Below are positions 17,190 to 25,202 of a stretch of DNA of 64,000 nt, one piece after another (position 1 is the stretch's first letter; each line of letters begins with the position of its first letter). The notes under the pieces are model-generated. The model ran no database searches. It was not told the origin of the DNA and saw only the letters and a list, made by a program, of their open reading frames with translations. The stretch lies in the NCBI RefSeq assembly GCF_023701745.1, contig NZ_JAJOZB010000001.1:6557001-6621000 (forward strand), in the 5' to 3' direction. The position numbers and the translations under genes are program-made. The DNA is from Streptomyces sp. RKAG293. Its GTDB lineage: Bacteria; Actinomycetota; Actinomycetes; Streptomycetales; Streptomycetaceae.

Positions 17190-18737
17190 TCAGGCCGCCG
17201 GTGCGGCGGACTTCCCGCTGAGCGCTTCCAGGTCGCTCCTGCGCACCCGCACCACGAACAGCGCGGTCAGCACCGCCAGGACGACGAAGCCGACGGCGGC
17301 CATGAAGGCCGTGGATATGCCCTGGGAGAGCACGTCGTGCCCCCAGGGGGCGGGCAGCTCATGGGTCTTCGCGAACTCGGCCTTCTGCTGCGGGGTGGCC
17401 TTGGCGAGGAAGTCCGGCAGCTGGTCGCCGAACTCGTTCCGGCTCGCCGTGCCGAAGACGGTGACCAGGATCGACAGCCCGAGCGAGCCACCGACCTGCT
17501 GGGTGGCGTTGAGGAGCCCGGACGCGGCGCCCGCCTCGTGCTGGGCCACCCCGGAGACGGCGGTCAGGGTGAGCGTCACGAAGTTCAGCCCCATGCCGAA
17601 GCCGAAGAGCACCATGGGGCCGAGCACCCCGCCGGGATAGCCGCTGCCCGGCTCGAGCCGGGTGAGCCAGGCCATGCCGGCGCCGGTCAGCAGGGTGCCG
17701 GTGACGAGGAACGGTTTCGGGCCGAGCACGGGCAGCAGCCGCGTCGAGAGGCCGGCACCGGTCACGATCGCGACGGTGATCGGGAGGAACGCGAGGCCGG
17801 AGTCGATCGGGCTGTAGCCGAGGACGTTCTGCACGAACAGGACGATGAAGAAGAACATGCCGAACATCGCCGCGGCCAGACTCAGCATGATCACGTAGGT
17901 GCCGGAGCGGTTGCGGTCGGCGAACATCCGCAGCGGCGTGATCGGATCGGCGGCCCGCCGCTCGACCACCACGAACAGGGTCAGCAGCACGACGGCCGCC
18001 CCGAAGGCGGCGAGCGTCACCGAATCCTTCCAGCCGGAGTCGGCGGCCCGGATGAAGCCGTACACGAGCGACGCCATACCGCCCGTGGAGGTGATGGCGC
18101 CGAGAATGTCGAAGCGCCCGGTCTGCCGGTCGGACTCGTTGATGAACAGCGGTGCGAGGAAGGCGATCAGCAGGCCGATGGGCACATTGACGAAGAGCAC
18201 CCAGCGCCAGTCGAGCCATTGGGTGAGCATGCCGCCGGCGAGCAGGCCGATGGCGCCGCCGCCCGCGGAGACGGCGGCGAACACGCCGAACGCCTGGTTG
18301 CGTTCCGGGCCTTCGGGAAACGTGCTGGTGATCAGGGCCAGCGAGGTGGGTGAGGCGATGGCGCCGCCGACGCCCTGCAGCGAGCGGGCCGCGAGCAGCT
18401 GCCAGGGTTCCTGGGCGAAGCCGCCGAGCAGGGACGCGAGCGAGAACAGCAGGATGCCGAAGACGAACACCCGACGCCGGCCGAGGATGTCGCCCGCCCG
18501 GCCGCCGAGCAGCAACAGGCCGCCGAAGGTGAGGGTGTAGGCGTTGAGCACCCAGGACAGATCTGTGGTGGAGAAGGACAGTGCGTCCTTGATGTGGGGA
18601 AGTGCGATGTTCACAATCGTGGCATCGAGGACCACCATGAGCTGACAGGCGGCGATGACTGCGAGAGCGATACCGGGTCGTCCCTCGCGCCGGGCGGTGC
18701 CGGGCGGGCGCGATACGTGTACTTGAGAGGTCGTCAC
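17190..18737 (-). CDS. MFS drug/proton antiporter, DHA2 (EmrB/QacA) family
   Basis: 515 residues with ~14 hydrophobic helices, typical length for DHA2. Family motifs: VVLDATIVNIALPHI (motif D1), LLLLGGRAGDILGRRRVF (motif A loop), and WRWVLFVNVPIGLL (motif C-side segment). It likely exports a toxic or antibiotic compound across the cytoplasmic membrane. GTG start with GGGGGAT upstream. Divergent from a TetR repressor gene 67 bp away, with a perfect 22-bp inverted repeat in the shared promoter, so TetR-controlled, ligand-induced efflux is the strong inference. Substrate unknown. Confidence 0.93.
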   Translation of the reverse strand: MTTSQVHVSRPPGTARREGRPGIALAVIAACQLMVVLDATIVNIALPHIKDALSFSTTDLSWVLNAYTLTFGGLLLLGGRAGDILGRRRVFVFGILLFSLASLLGGFAQEPWQLLAARSLQGVGGAIASPTSLALITSTFPEGPERNQAFGVFAAVSAGGGAIGLLAGGMLTQWLDWRWVLFVNVPIGLLIAFLAPLFINESDRQTGRFDILGAITSTGGMASLVYGFIRAADSGWKDSVTLAAFGAAVVLLTLFVVVERRAADPITPLRMFADRNRSGTYVIMLSLAAAMFGMFFFIVLFVQNVLGYSPIDSGLAFLPITVAIVTGAGLSTRLLPVLGPKPFLVTGTLLTGAGMAWLTRLEPGSGYPGGVLGPMVLFGFGMGLNFVTLTLTAVSGVAQHEAGAASGLLNATQQVGGSLGLSILVTVFGTASRNEFGDQLPDFLAKATPQQKAEFAKTHELPAPWGHDVLSQGISTAFMAAVGFVVLAVLTALFVVRVRRSDLEALSGKSAAPAA

Positions 18738-18759
18738 AGATGATCCCCCATCAGTGATT

Positions 18760-18781
18760 TAGTGAACGACACCGTTCACTA
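18760..18781. promoter_or_regulatory. Perfect 9-4-9 inverted repeat, TetR operator
   Basis: TAGTGAACG, spacer ACAC, CGTTCACTA: a perfect 22-bp dyad between the MFS and TetR starts, 23 bp before each. This is the expected binding site of the adjacent TetR protein. The GTGAAC...GTTCAC core resembles typical TetR operators of tRNA-like GAACxxNNGTTC form. Confidence 0.85.
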
Positions 18782-18804
18782 TATGCTTCAACGGAGGTTT
18801 GTCG

Positions 18805-19416
18805 ATGGGTACTTCGCAGCGAATCCGGTCGGGGGCACCGGTTCTGCCGCGCCGCCGCGGGTCGGTTCTGGAACGCGCGATCCTCGACGCGGCTCTGGAA
18901 CAGCTGGGTGCCGTCGGCTGGGCCGGGATGACCATGGAGGGCGTCGCGGCGCGCGCCCAGACGGGCAAGGCGGCGCTCTACCGCCGCTGGCCGTCGAAGG
19001 AGGCGCTGGTCGCCGACGCGCTGCGGCTCGGGCTGCCGCAGATCGGCGCCCCGCCGGACCTGGGCACCCTCCGGGAGGACCTGCTGTGCCTCGTGATGCG
19101 GATGCGCGAGGCGATGTACTCCCAGGGCGGCATCGCGCTGCGGGCCGTTCTGGACGAGTGCGACCACGCCGCCGCCCAGCCGTTCGTCGACCTGATCATC
19201 CAGGGCGTGATCGAACCGGGGAAGGAACTCATCCTGGACGTGGTGCGGCGCGGGATCACCCGCGGCACGGTGCGCGCCGACGCCACCGCGGCCATCGTCG
19301 CCGACGTGGCGCCCGCCCTGATGATGTACCGCGCCAAGATCGGCGACCACCGGATCGGCGAGCAGGACATGGCCGATCTGGTCGATCATGTGATGCTCCC
19401 GCTGCTCCGCCCCTGA
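18805..19416 (+). CDS. TetR-family repressor of the divergent MFS pump
   Basis: 203 residues. N-terminal helix-turn-helix: VLERAILDAALEQLGAVGWAG then MEGVAARAQTGKAALYRRWP, the standard TetR DNA-binding unit; the C-terminal domain has the TetR_C_11-like pattern. The ATG at 18805 is chosen because ACGGAGG ends 7 nt upstream; a TTG two codons earlier is less well placed. Together with the perfect operator at 18760-18781 this makes an autoregulated divergent efflux module. It is followed 24 nt later by rnhB, which could receive read-through. Confidence 0.92.
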   Translation: MGTSQRIRSGAPVLPRRRGSVLERAILDAALEQLGAVGWAGMTMEGVAARAQTGKAALYRRWPSKEALVADALRLGLPQIGAPPDLGTLREDLLCLVMRMREAMYSQGGIALRAVLDECDHAAAQPFVDLIIQGVIEPGKELILDVVRRGITRGTVRADATAAIVADVAPALMMYRAKIGDHRIGEQDMADLVDHVMLPLLRP

Positions 19417-19440
19417 CAGGGGAGTACCCTGGTCCCCGCC

Positions 19441-20127
19441 ATGCCGTATGAACCTCCCACCCACAGCGTCGAACGCTCCCTGCGCGCCACCCTCGGGGCG
19501 AAGATCGTCGCCGGCGTCGACGAAGTGGGCCGCGGTGCCTGGGCCGGGCCCGTCACCGTCTGTGCGGCCGTCACCGGTCTGCGCCGGGCGCCCGAAGGCC
19601 TCACCGACTCCAAGCTGATCCCCGCCCCGCGCCGCGCCCCGATGGCCGCGCTGCTGGCCGACTGGGTGACGTCCTACGCCCTCGGCCACGCGAGCGTCGA
19701 GGAGGTCGACACCCTCGGCATGACCGCCTCCCTGCGACTGGCGGCGGTCCGCGCGCTCGAAGGACTGCCGGAGCGCCCGGACGCGGTGATCCTGGACGGC
19801 AAGCACGACTACCTCGGCGGGCCCTGGCGGGTGCGCACCGTCATCAAGGGCGATCAGTCCTGTGTCTCGGTGGCCGCGGCCTCGGTGATCGCCAAGGTGC
19901 ACCGCGACGCCGCGATGGCCGAACTGGGCGCGGACCACGCGCCGTTCCGCTTCGCCGACAACGCCGGCTACCCCTCGCCCGTACACCGTGCGGCCCTGGA
20001 GGAACTCGGCCCCACACCGCACCACCGGCTGTCCTGGTCGTACCTCGACGCGCTGCCGCGCTGGCGGCACCTGAAGAAGGTCCGGGCTCCCGCCGACCCT
20101 GGGGAGCAGCTCGGTTTCGATTTTTGA
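19441..20127 (+). CDS. rnhB: Ribonuclease HII
   Basis: 228 residues, normal length. The DEDD active site is seen: D27 and E28 in [10 protein letters not shown]119 in ILDGKHDYL and D156 in [10 protein letters not shown]. It nicks 5' of ribonucleotides embedded in DNA and degrades RNA of RNA-DNA hybrids in the cytoplasm. The ATG lies 24 nt after the tetR stop; a TACCCT hexamer ends 10 nt upstream and there is no obvious Shine-Dalgarno. Genes around it (RecQ-like helicase, DinG, RNR) share a genome-maintenance theme. Confidence 0.95.
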   Translation: MPYEPPTHSVERSLRATLGAKIVAGVDEVGRGAWAGPVTVCAAVTGLRRAPEGLTDSKLIPAPRRAPMAALLADWVTSYALGHASVEEVDTLGMTASLRLAAVRALEGLPERPDAVILDGKHDYLGGPWRVRTVIKGDQSCVSVAAASVIAKVHRDAAMAELGADHAPFRFADNAGYPSPVHRAALEELGPTPHHRLSWSYLDALPRWRHLKKVRAPADPGEQLGFDF

Positions 20128-20173
20128 CGACCCACCGCTGCGCAATCGCGGCGTATTTGATAGACATCAGCCC

Positions 20174-20845
20174 ATGCCTCTCATCCCCGAGGAGCCTCAG
20201 ATTCACGAGAGTGTCCCGGGTCCCCGCTCAGCTCCGGCCGCAGGCCGCAGCGCGTCGACCCCCCGTCCTGTCCCCGGTCCCCGTCCTACACCCCGCCCCG
20301 GGCCTCCGCGCGCCGGTCACGCGGCCAACGCCGGGCCCGGCCGGCCCGGTCCGGCCCGTGGGCCCGCCCCGACCGCTGCCGCCACCGTGACGGCCACCAC
20401 CACGGCCACCGCGCCGTCGGTGCCGCGTCCGTCGGCCGGCACCGGGGGCGTCACCACCACCGCGCGGATCCAGCTCATCCCGGCCCCGGCCGACGGCGCG
20501 ATCGACGCCGCCGACGAGGCGGTCGACCTGCTGCTGGACACCGGCCGCGCGCCCGGAGAGATCCTGGTGCTCACCACGGGCGAGCACCACCCGTGGGCCG
20601 CACATGAGTTGTCCTTCGGCGAGACGTCCTACTGGTCGCAGCACGACGCGGGTGACGACGTCTTCTACGCCGGCATCACGGCCGAACGTGCCGTCGGCCG
20701 TCAGGTCGTGGTCGTCGCGGTCAACGGCGGAACCGCCGAGGCCGCCGCGCTGGGGCTGCCCACCGCGCTGGCCCGCGCCGGCACCCTGCTGATCGTGTGC
20801 GGCGACCCCGGGCTGATCAACGGGGCGGTCGCCGCGAAGGCCTGA
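20174..20845 (+). CDS. Conserved Streptomyces protein of unknown function, Pro/Ala/Thr-rich N-terminus
   Basis: 223 residues, not recognised as a characterised family. Residues ~15-95 are a disordered Pro/Arg/Thr/Ala-rich region; residues ~96-223 are a folded alpha/beta domain (RIQLIPAPADGAIDAADEAVDLLL, then APGEILVLTTGEHHPWAAHEL, then VGRQVVVVAVNGGTAEAAALGLP, then AGTLLIVCGDPGLIN; each quoted in part). The strand-loop pattern of the last segments recalls the C-terminal RecA-like domain of superfamily 1 (UvrD-type) helicases without an ATPase half; this is a weak structural guess. The stop codon falls within the first unit of a three-copy 12-bp tandem repeat. Located 46 nt after rnhB and co-directional. 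Confidence 0.68.
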   Translation: MPLIPEEPQIHESVPGPRSAPAAGRSASTPRPVPGPRPTPRPGPPRAGHAANAGPGRPGPARGPAPTAAATVTATTTATAPSVPRPSAGTGGVTTTARIQLIPAPADGAIDAADEAVDLLLDTGRAPGEILVLTTGEHHPWAAHELSFGETSYWSQHDAGDDVFYAGITAERAVGRQVVVVAVNGGTAEAAALGLPTALARAGTLLIVCGDPGLINGAVAAKA

Positions 20846-20871
20846 CCGAAGGCCTGACCGAAGGCCTGGTC
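20836..20871. repeat. Three-copy 12-bp tandem repeat spanning the stop of the preceding gene
   Basis: GAAGGCCTGACC twice exactly (20836-20847, 20848-20859) then GAAGGCCTGGTC (20860-20871). Unit 1 contains the TGA stop of the plus-strand gene; unit 3 reaches the stop of the convergent minus-strand gene at 20870-20872. Replication slippage is the likely origin. Confidence 0.85.
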
Positions 20872-21460
20872 AGCGAGCGGCTGTGCGGCGCAGCGCTTCC
20901 GGCGCCCCTTGCGGGCGCAGGGTCGCTGCGCCGTCCTGCCGTTCGGTGAAGGGGTGGGAATTCGGGGTGCGGCCACCGCGGTTCTCGCCCAGGACCTGCC
21001 AGCCGTCCCGGGTGAGCGTGACGTACGCGCCGCAGCGCAGCCCGTGCAGCATGCACGCGTCGCGCAGGCCCCACATCCACGCGCCGTCCTTTTCGGTCCA
21101 GCCGGGAGTGCCGTCCCGGCACAGCAGCAGCACCGCGGTCCGCGCCGGTGCGCGCCGCCGCAGATCGTGCGGGAGCACCCGGCGCAGATGCGCGAGGATC
21201 GCATTGCGGTGCTCCCAGCCGTCGACGACCCCGGTACTGCCGGTGAACGAGGCACTCGCTGCGAGCCGGCCCTCCGGTTCGAACACCGCGACCACGGCGG
21301 TGACCGGAGTGGGGAGATGCCGGGACTGCAGATCCTTGACGACCTCACGCGGGTTGGCGAGCAGCGGGATTCCCGCGGCCGTCCACTCGGCTGGTTCCAG
21401 GCTGCGGGAGAGTCGGGAGGAGGCACGCGTAGTGGTCTCCGGAGCGAAACCGATGGTCAC
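20870..21460 (-). CDS. Conserved protein of unknown function
   Basis: 196 residues from the GTG at 21460, chosen because AAGGGAGG lies just upstream; an ATG at 21637 in frame would add a 59-residue basic, low-similarity lead. I do not recognise the family. Visible: helical start (RASSRLSRSLEPAEW), a mixed alpha/beta core (PVTAVVAVFEPEGRLAASAS), RTAVLLLCRDGTPGWT, and a Trp-rich segment DGAWMWGLRDACMLHG. No signal peptide or membrane helix. It is convergent with the preceding unknown gene and lies 21.7 kb-side of the RecQ-like helicase gene on the same strand with a ~200-bp gap, so a shared unit is possible but not shown. Confidence 0.6.
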   Translation of the reverse strand: MTIGFAPETTTRASSRLSRSLEPAEWTAAGIPLLANPREVVKDLQSRHLPTPVTAVVAVFEPEGRLAASASFTGSTGVVDGWEHRNAILAHLRRVLPHDLRRRAPARTAVLLLCRDGTPGWTEKDGAWMWGLRDACMLHGLRCGAYVTLTRDGWQVLGENRGGRTPNSHPFTERQDGAATLRPQGAPEALRRTAAR

Positions 21461-21658
21461 GTTCCTCCCTTCGGTGGACGCACCCGGCGACCGGGGCGCG
21501 GGCGCACGCCGGTCAGGGGGCTCGATGAGCCGGTCGGGGATCCAGCGCCAATTCTTCCCCGCATGGCTGCGAGCGGCAACGGGTACTCGAAGCTTCTGAC
21601 CGGTTATGGACGCCTGCGTCTGATAGATCCTACTCATCGTCTCAAACGTCGATACCCA

Positions 21659-23839
21659 TCACCCCTGCGCGGCCAGGACCAGCGGGAACACCGCGGTCGC
21701 GCCCGCCTTGCGCAGCAGTCGAGCCGCGACGGCCAGAGTCCAGCCCGTGTCGGCCAGATCATCCACCAGCAGCACCGGGCCGGGCGTCGCGGCCAGTGTC
21801 GCGGCCAGTTCCGGCGGGACGGTGAACGCGCCGTGCAGTGCCCGCAGCCGCTGCGCGCTGTTGCTGCGCGGTACCCGGCCGGGCCCGTCCTCCATCGTGT
21901 AAGCGATCTGCCCGAGAAGCGGCATCCGTCCGATCTCGGCGATGCGCGCGCCCAGAGTTCCGATGAGCTGCGGGCGGGTGTGGGACGCGACGGTGACGAC
22001 GCCGACGGGCCGCTGCGGGGCGTCCGCCTCACCGCTCGCCCACCCGCCATGGCCCTTCGCCCAGTCCGCCAGCACCCGCACCACCGCGTCCGCCGCGTCG
22101 CTGGGTACAGCCTGGTCCGGTGCGCCGTCGGCCAGCAGCGGGCGCAGCCGGTTGCCCCATCCGATGTCCGAGAGCCGGCCGAGCGCCCGCCCGGACGCCG
22201 CCTGCTCACCGGCCGGGATCCGGCCCTTGAGGTCGAGCCCGATCGCCTGCAGCCCGGTCGGCCACATCTTGCGCGGTTCCACCTCGATGCCGGGGCGGCC
22301 GAGCGCCGCCCGCGCCGCGTCCAGCGCCGCGCCGGAGACCTCGATGCCGAACCGGGCACCGGCGCAGTTGTCGCAGCGGCCGCACGGCGCGGCCTCCTCG
22401 TCGTCCAGCTGGAGCCGCAGGAACTCCATGCGGCAGCTGGTGGCCGACGCGTAGTCGCGCATCGCCTGCTGCTCGGCTTCACGCTGCCGCGCGACCCACG
22501 CGTACCGCTCGGTGTCGTACGCCCACGGCTGCCCGGTGGAGGTCCAGCCGCCGCGCACCCGGTGCACCGCCCCGTCCACGTCCAGGACCTTGAGCATGAT
22601 CTCCAGCCGGGACCGGCGCAGGTCCACCCGCGCCTCCAGCGCCGGGACGGACACCGGGCGTCCCGCGTCGGCCAGCACCTCCAGGGTGCGGCGCACCTGC
22701 TCCTCGGTGGGGAACGCGAGGGACGCGAAGTAGCGCCAGATCGCCTCGTCCTCGCGCCCCGGCAGCAGCAGCACCTCCGCGTGGTCCACCCCGCGCCCGG
22801 CGCGGCCCACCTGCTGGTAGTAGGCGATGGGGGAGGACGGCGATCCGACGTGCACGACGAATCCGAGGTCCGGCTTGTCGAACCCCATGCCCAGCGCGGA
22901 CGTCGCGACCAGCGCCTTGACCCGGTTGGCCAGCAGATCCGCCTCGGCCGCCATGCGGTCGGCGTTCTCCGTCTTGCCCGAGTACGAGGCCACCGGGTAC
23001 CCGCGCTGCCGCAGGAACGCGGTGATCTCCTCGGCGGCGGCGACCGTGAGGGTGTAGATGATGCCGGAGCCCGGCAGGGTGTCGAGATGATCGGCGAGCC
23101 AGGCCAGCCGGTGGGCCGCGTCCGGCAGCCGCAGCACCCCGAGCGACAGGCTCTCGCGCTCCAGCGGCCCGCGGAGCACGAGCGCGCCCTCCTCGCCCGT
23201 CCCGGCCGTGCCGGTGCCCAGCTGGTCGGCGACGTCCGCGGTGACCCGGGCGTTGGCGGTGGCGGTGGTGGCCAGCACCGGGACCCCCGGCGGCAGGTCC
23301 GCCAGCATAGTGCGCAGCCGCCGGTAGTCGGGACGGAAGTCATGACCCCAGTCGGAGATGCAGTGCGCCTCGTCGACGACCAGCAGCCCGGTCGTCGCCG
23401 CGAGCTTGGGCAGCACCTGGTCGCGGAAATCGGGGTTGTTCAGCCGCTCGGGGCTGACCAGCAGCACATCCACGTCGCCCGCCGCGACCTCGGCCTCGAT
23501 GGTGTCCCACTCCTCGGTGTTCGCCGAGTTGATCGTCCGGGCCCGGATTCCGGCCCGTTCCGCGGCCTCGACCTGGTTGCGCATCAGCGCGAGCAGCGGC
23601 GAGACGATCACGGTGGGGCCGCCACCGCGCTGGCGCAGCAGCGCGGTGGCCACGAAGTACACCGCGGACTTCCCCCAGCCGGTGCGCTGCACGACCAGCG
23701 TCCGGCGGCCGTGCGCCACCAGCGCCTCGACCGCCAGCCACTGGTCCTCGCGCAGCCGGGCGGTGCCGGTGGAGTCACCGACGAGGCGGCTCAGAACGGT
23801 GTCGGCCGCGGTACGAAGCGCGGTGGGGGAGTCAGTCAT
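21659..23839 (-). CDS. RecQ-like DEAH-box helicase fused to a phosphoribosyltransferase-like C-terminus
   Basis: 726 residues from the ATG at 23839 (an ATG 3 codons upstream is the alternative). Helicase part ~1-500: LREDQWLAVEAL, Walker A RTGWGKSAV, VSPLLALMRNQ, DEAHCISDWGHDFRPDY, ATATANARV, QVGRAGRG, and the RecQ zinc-binding tetrad area CRMEF...CGRCDNCAG. C-terminal ~200 residues end with GPVLLVDDLADTGWTLAVAA, which is the PRPP-binding signature of type I phosphoribosyltransferases (ComF/Upp-like). So this is a RecQ-type 3'-5' helicase with a PRTase-like module. No RQC/HRDC domain is evident. Role presumably in DNA repair or recombination; what the PRTase part binds is unknown. Confidence 0.85.
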   Translation of the reverse strand: MTDSPTALRTAADTVLSRLVGDSTGTARLREDQWLAVEALVAHGRRTLVVQRTGWGKSAVYFVATALLRQRGGGPTVIVSPLLALMRNQVEAAERAGIRARTINSANTEEWDTIEAEVAAGDVDVLLVSPERLNNPDFRDQVLPKLAATTGLLVVDEAHCISDWGHDFRPDYRRLRTMLADLPPGVPVLATTATANARVTADVADQLGTGTAGTGEEGALVLRGPLERESLSLGVLRLPDAAHRLAWLADHLDTLPGSGIIYTLTVAAAEEITAFLRQRGYPVASYSGKTENADRMAAEADLLANRVKALVATSALGMGFDKPDLGFVVHVGSPSSPIAYYQQVGRAGRGVDHAEVLLLPGREDEAIWRYFASLAFPTEEQVRRTLEVLADAGRPVSVPALEARVDLRRSRLEIMLKVLDVDGAVHRVRGGWTSTGQPWAYDTERYAWVARQREAEQQAMRDYASATSCRMEFLRLQLDDEEAAPCGRCDNCAGARFGIEVSGAALDAARAALGRPGIEVEPRKMWPTGLQAIGLDLKGRIPAGEQAASGRALGRLSDIGWGNRLRPLLADGAPDQAVPSDAADAVVRVLADWAKGHGGWASGEADAPQRPVGVVTVASHTRPQLIGTLGARIAEIGRMPLLGQIAYTMEDGPGRVPRSNSAQRLRALHGAFTVPPELAATLAATPGPVLLVDDLADTGWTLAVAARLLRKAGATAVFPLVLAAQG

Positions 23840-23972
23840 GCCCCCCATGCAACCTGATGCCACCGACAACACGCGAACCGCGCACCGAACCTGTGGACAA
23901 CTCGGCCCCGAAGTTATCCACAGGTTTTTGGGGGGTCTGGCGGAGATCACCGGCCTGCGGGACCGTCGGGCC

Positions 23973-25202
23973 ATGACACAGCACATCGAATCGCCCCGGT
24001 CCGAGAACGATCCCAAGGTCACCCTGCGCAGCCCGGCCGACCTGGCCGACGCCCTGCCGTATCTGATGGGATTCCATCCCAGCGACTCCGTCGTCATGGT
24101 CGCCCTGCACGGCGACCACGGCCGCTTCGGCGGCCGGCTGCGCCTGGGAATTCCCGAGGATTCCGCGGAGTGGCCCGAGGTCGCCTCGCAGCTGGCGGAC
24201 TGTCTGGTGCGGGGCAGCGAGCAGCGCGGTGACCGGGCCGCCTCGATCGTCCTGTTCCTGTGCCAGGACCCGTCGGACACCGAGCGGCCGGCCCAGGTCA
24301 TGGAGCGCCTGCGGCCGCTGGCGCAGCGGCTGCGCACGGCCTGCGGCGCCCTGGACGTGCCGGTGGTCGAGGCGCTGTGCGTCTCGGCGGGCCGCTGGTG
24401 GTCCTACTGCTGCCCCGGCACCGACTGCTGTCCCGCCGACGGCTTCACCATCGCGACCTCGGGCGACTCGGTGATGGCCGCGGCCGCCGCGTACGCCGGC
24501 ATCAACGTGCGCGGTTCGCTGCGGGACATGGAGTCCCGGCTCGTCCCGTCGGTCACCGAGCGGACCGCCGGGCAGGCACGGGCGCTCGACATGGCCTGCG
24601 CCGAACTCGTCCCGCGGATCCTGGACGTGGGCGACTGCGAGGCCGTACGGCACCGGACGCTGACCCTGGTCGGCGCGGCGCTCGAACGCTTCCGCGCCAC
24701 CCCGGCGGACGGGGACGCGAGCCGCAGTGACCAGCGTGATGACGCGCTGCTCGGCGACGACGAAGCCGCCGAGATCATCCTGGGCCTGCAGGACCGCGCC
24801 GCGCGGGACCGGGCGGCGGAGTGGATGGAGCCGCCGCACACCGACCCCGCGCTGCGCCTGTGGCGGGCCCTTGCCCGGCGGTGCGTCGGACCGTACGAGG
24901 ACCATGCCGCCGCCCCGCTGACCCTGGCCGGCTGGGTCGCCTGGGCCTCCGGGGACGAACCGGAGGCGCGCGTCGCGCTCGGCCGCGCGCTCGACCTCGA
25001 TCCCGGATACACCTTCGCCCGGCTGCTCCATCACTCGGTGAACGAGGGACTCGACCCCGAGCCGCTGCGCCAGTGCCTGCGCCAGGAGCGGCGGCAGCGG
25101 GTGATCGACGCGTCTAAAGCTCGCCGCGGACCAGTCGGATCAGCCGGTCGAGGACCCGGCCGCCGCTCACCCGGAGACCGTCGTGCTCGTACTCGTCGGT
25201 GA
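23973..25202 (+). CDS. DUF4192 domain protein
   Basis: 409 residues from the ATG at 23973. The DUF4192 signature is clear: TLRSPADLADALPYLMGFHP, then SDSVVMVALHG at the start and EPEARVALGRALDLDPGYTFARLL near the end (a TPR-like helical hairpin). The family is widespread in actinobacteria with no assigned function. The CDS runs 89 bp past the stop of the convergent alpha/beta hydrolase gene; the last ~30 residues (after RQRVIDAS) are antisense to that gene and look unlike the family, so the natural stop may have been lost recently by point mutation or indel. Divergent from the RecQ-like gene. Confidence 0.8.
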   Translation: MTQHIESPRSENDPKVTLRSPADLADALPYLMGFHPSDSVVMVALHGDHGRFGGRLRLGIPEDSAEWPEVASQLADCLVRGSEQRGDRAASIVLFLCQDPSDTERPAQVMERLRPLAQRLRTACGALDVPVVEALCVSAGRWWSYCCPGTDCCPADGFTIATSGDSVMAAAAAYAGINVRGSLRDMESRLVPSVTERTAGQARALDMACAELVPRILDVGDCEAVRHRTLTLVGAALERFRATPADGDASRSDQRDDALLGDDEAAEIILGLQDRAARDRAAEWMEPPHTDPALRLWRALARRCVGPYEDHAAAPLTLAGWVAWASGDEPEARVALGRALDLDPGYTFARLLHHSVNEGLDPEPLRQCLRQERRQRVIDASKARRGPVGSAGRGPGRRSPGDRRARTRR

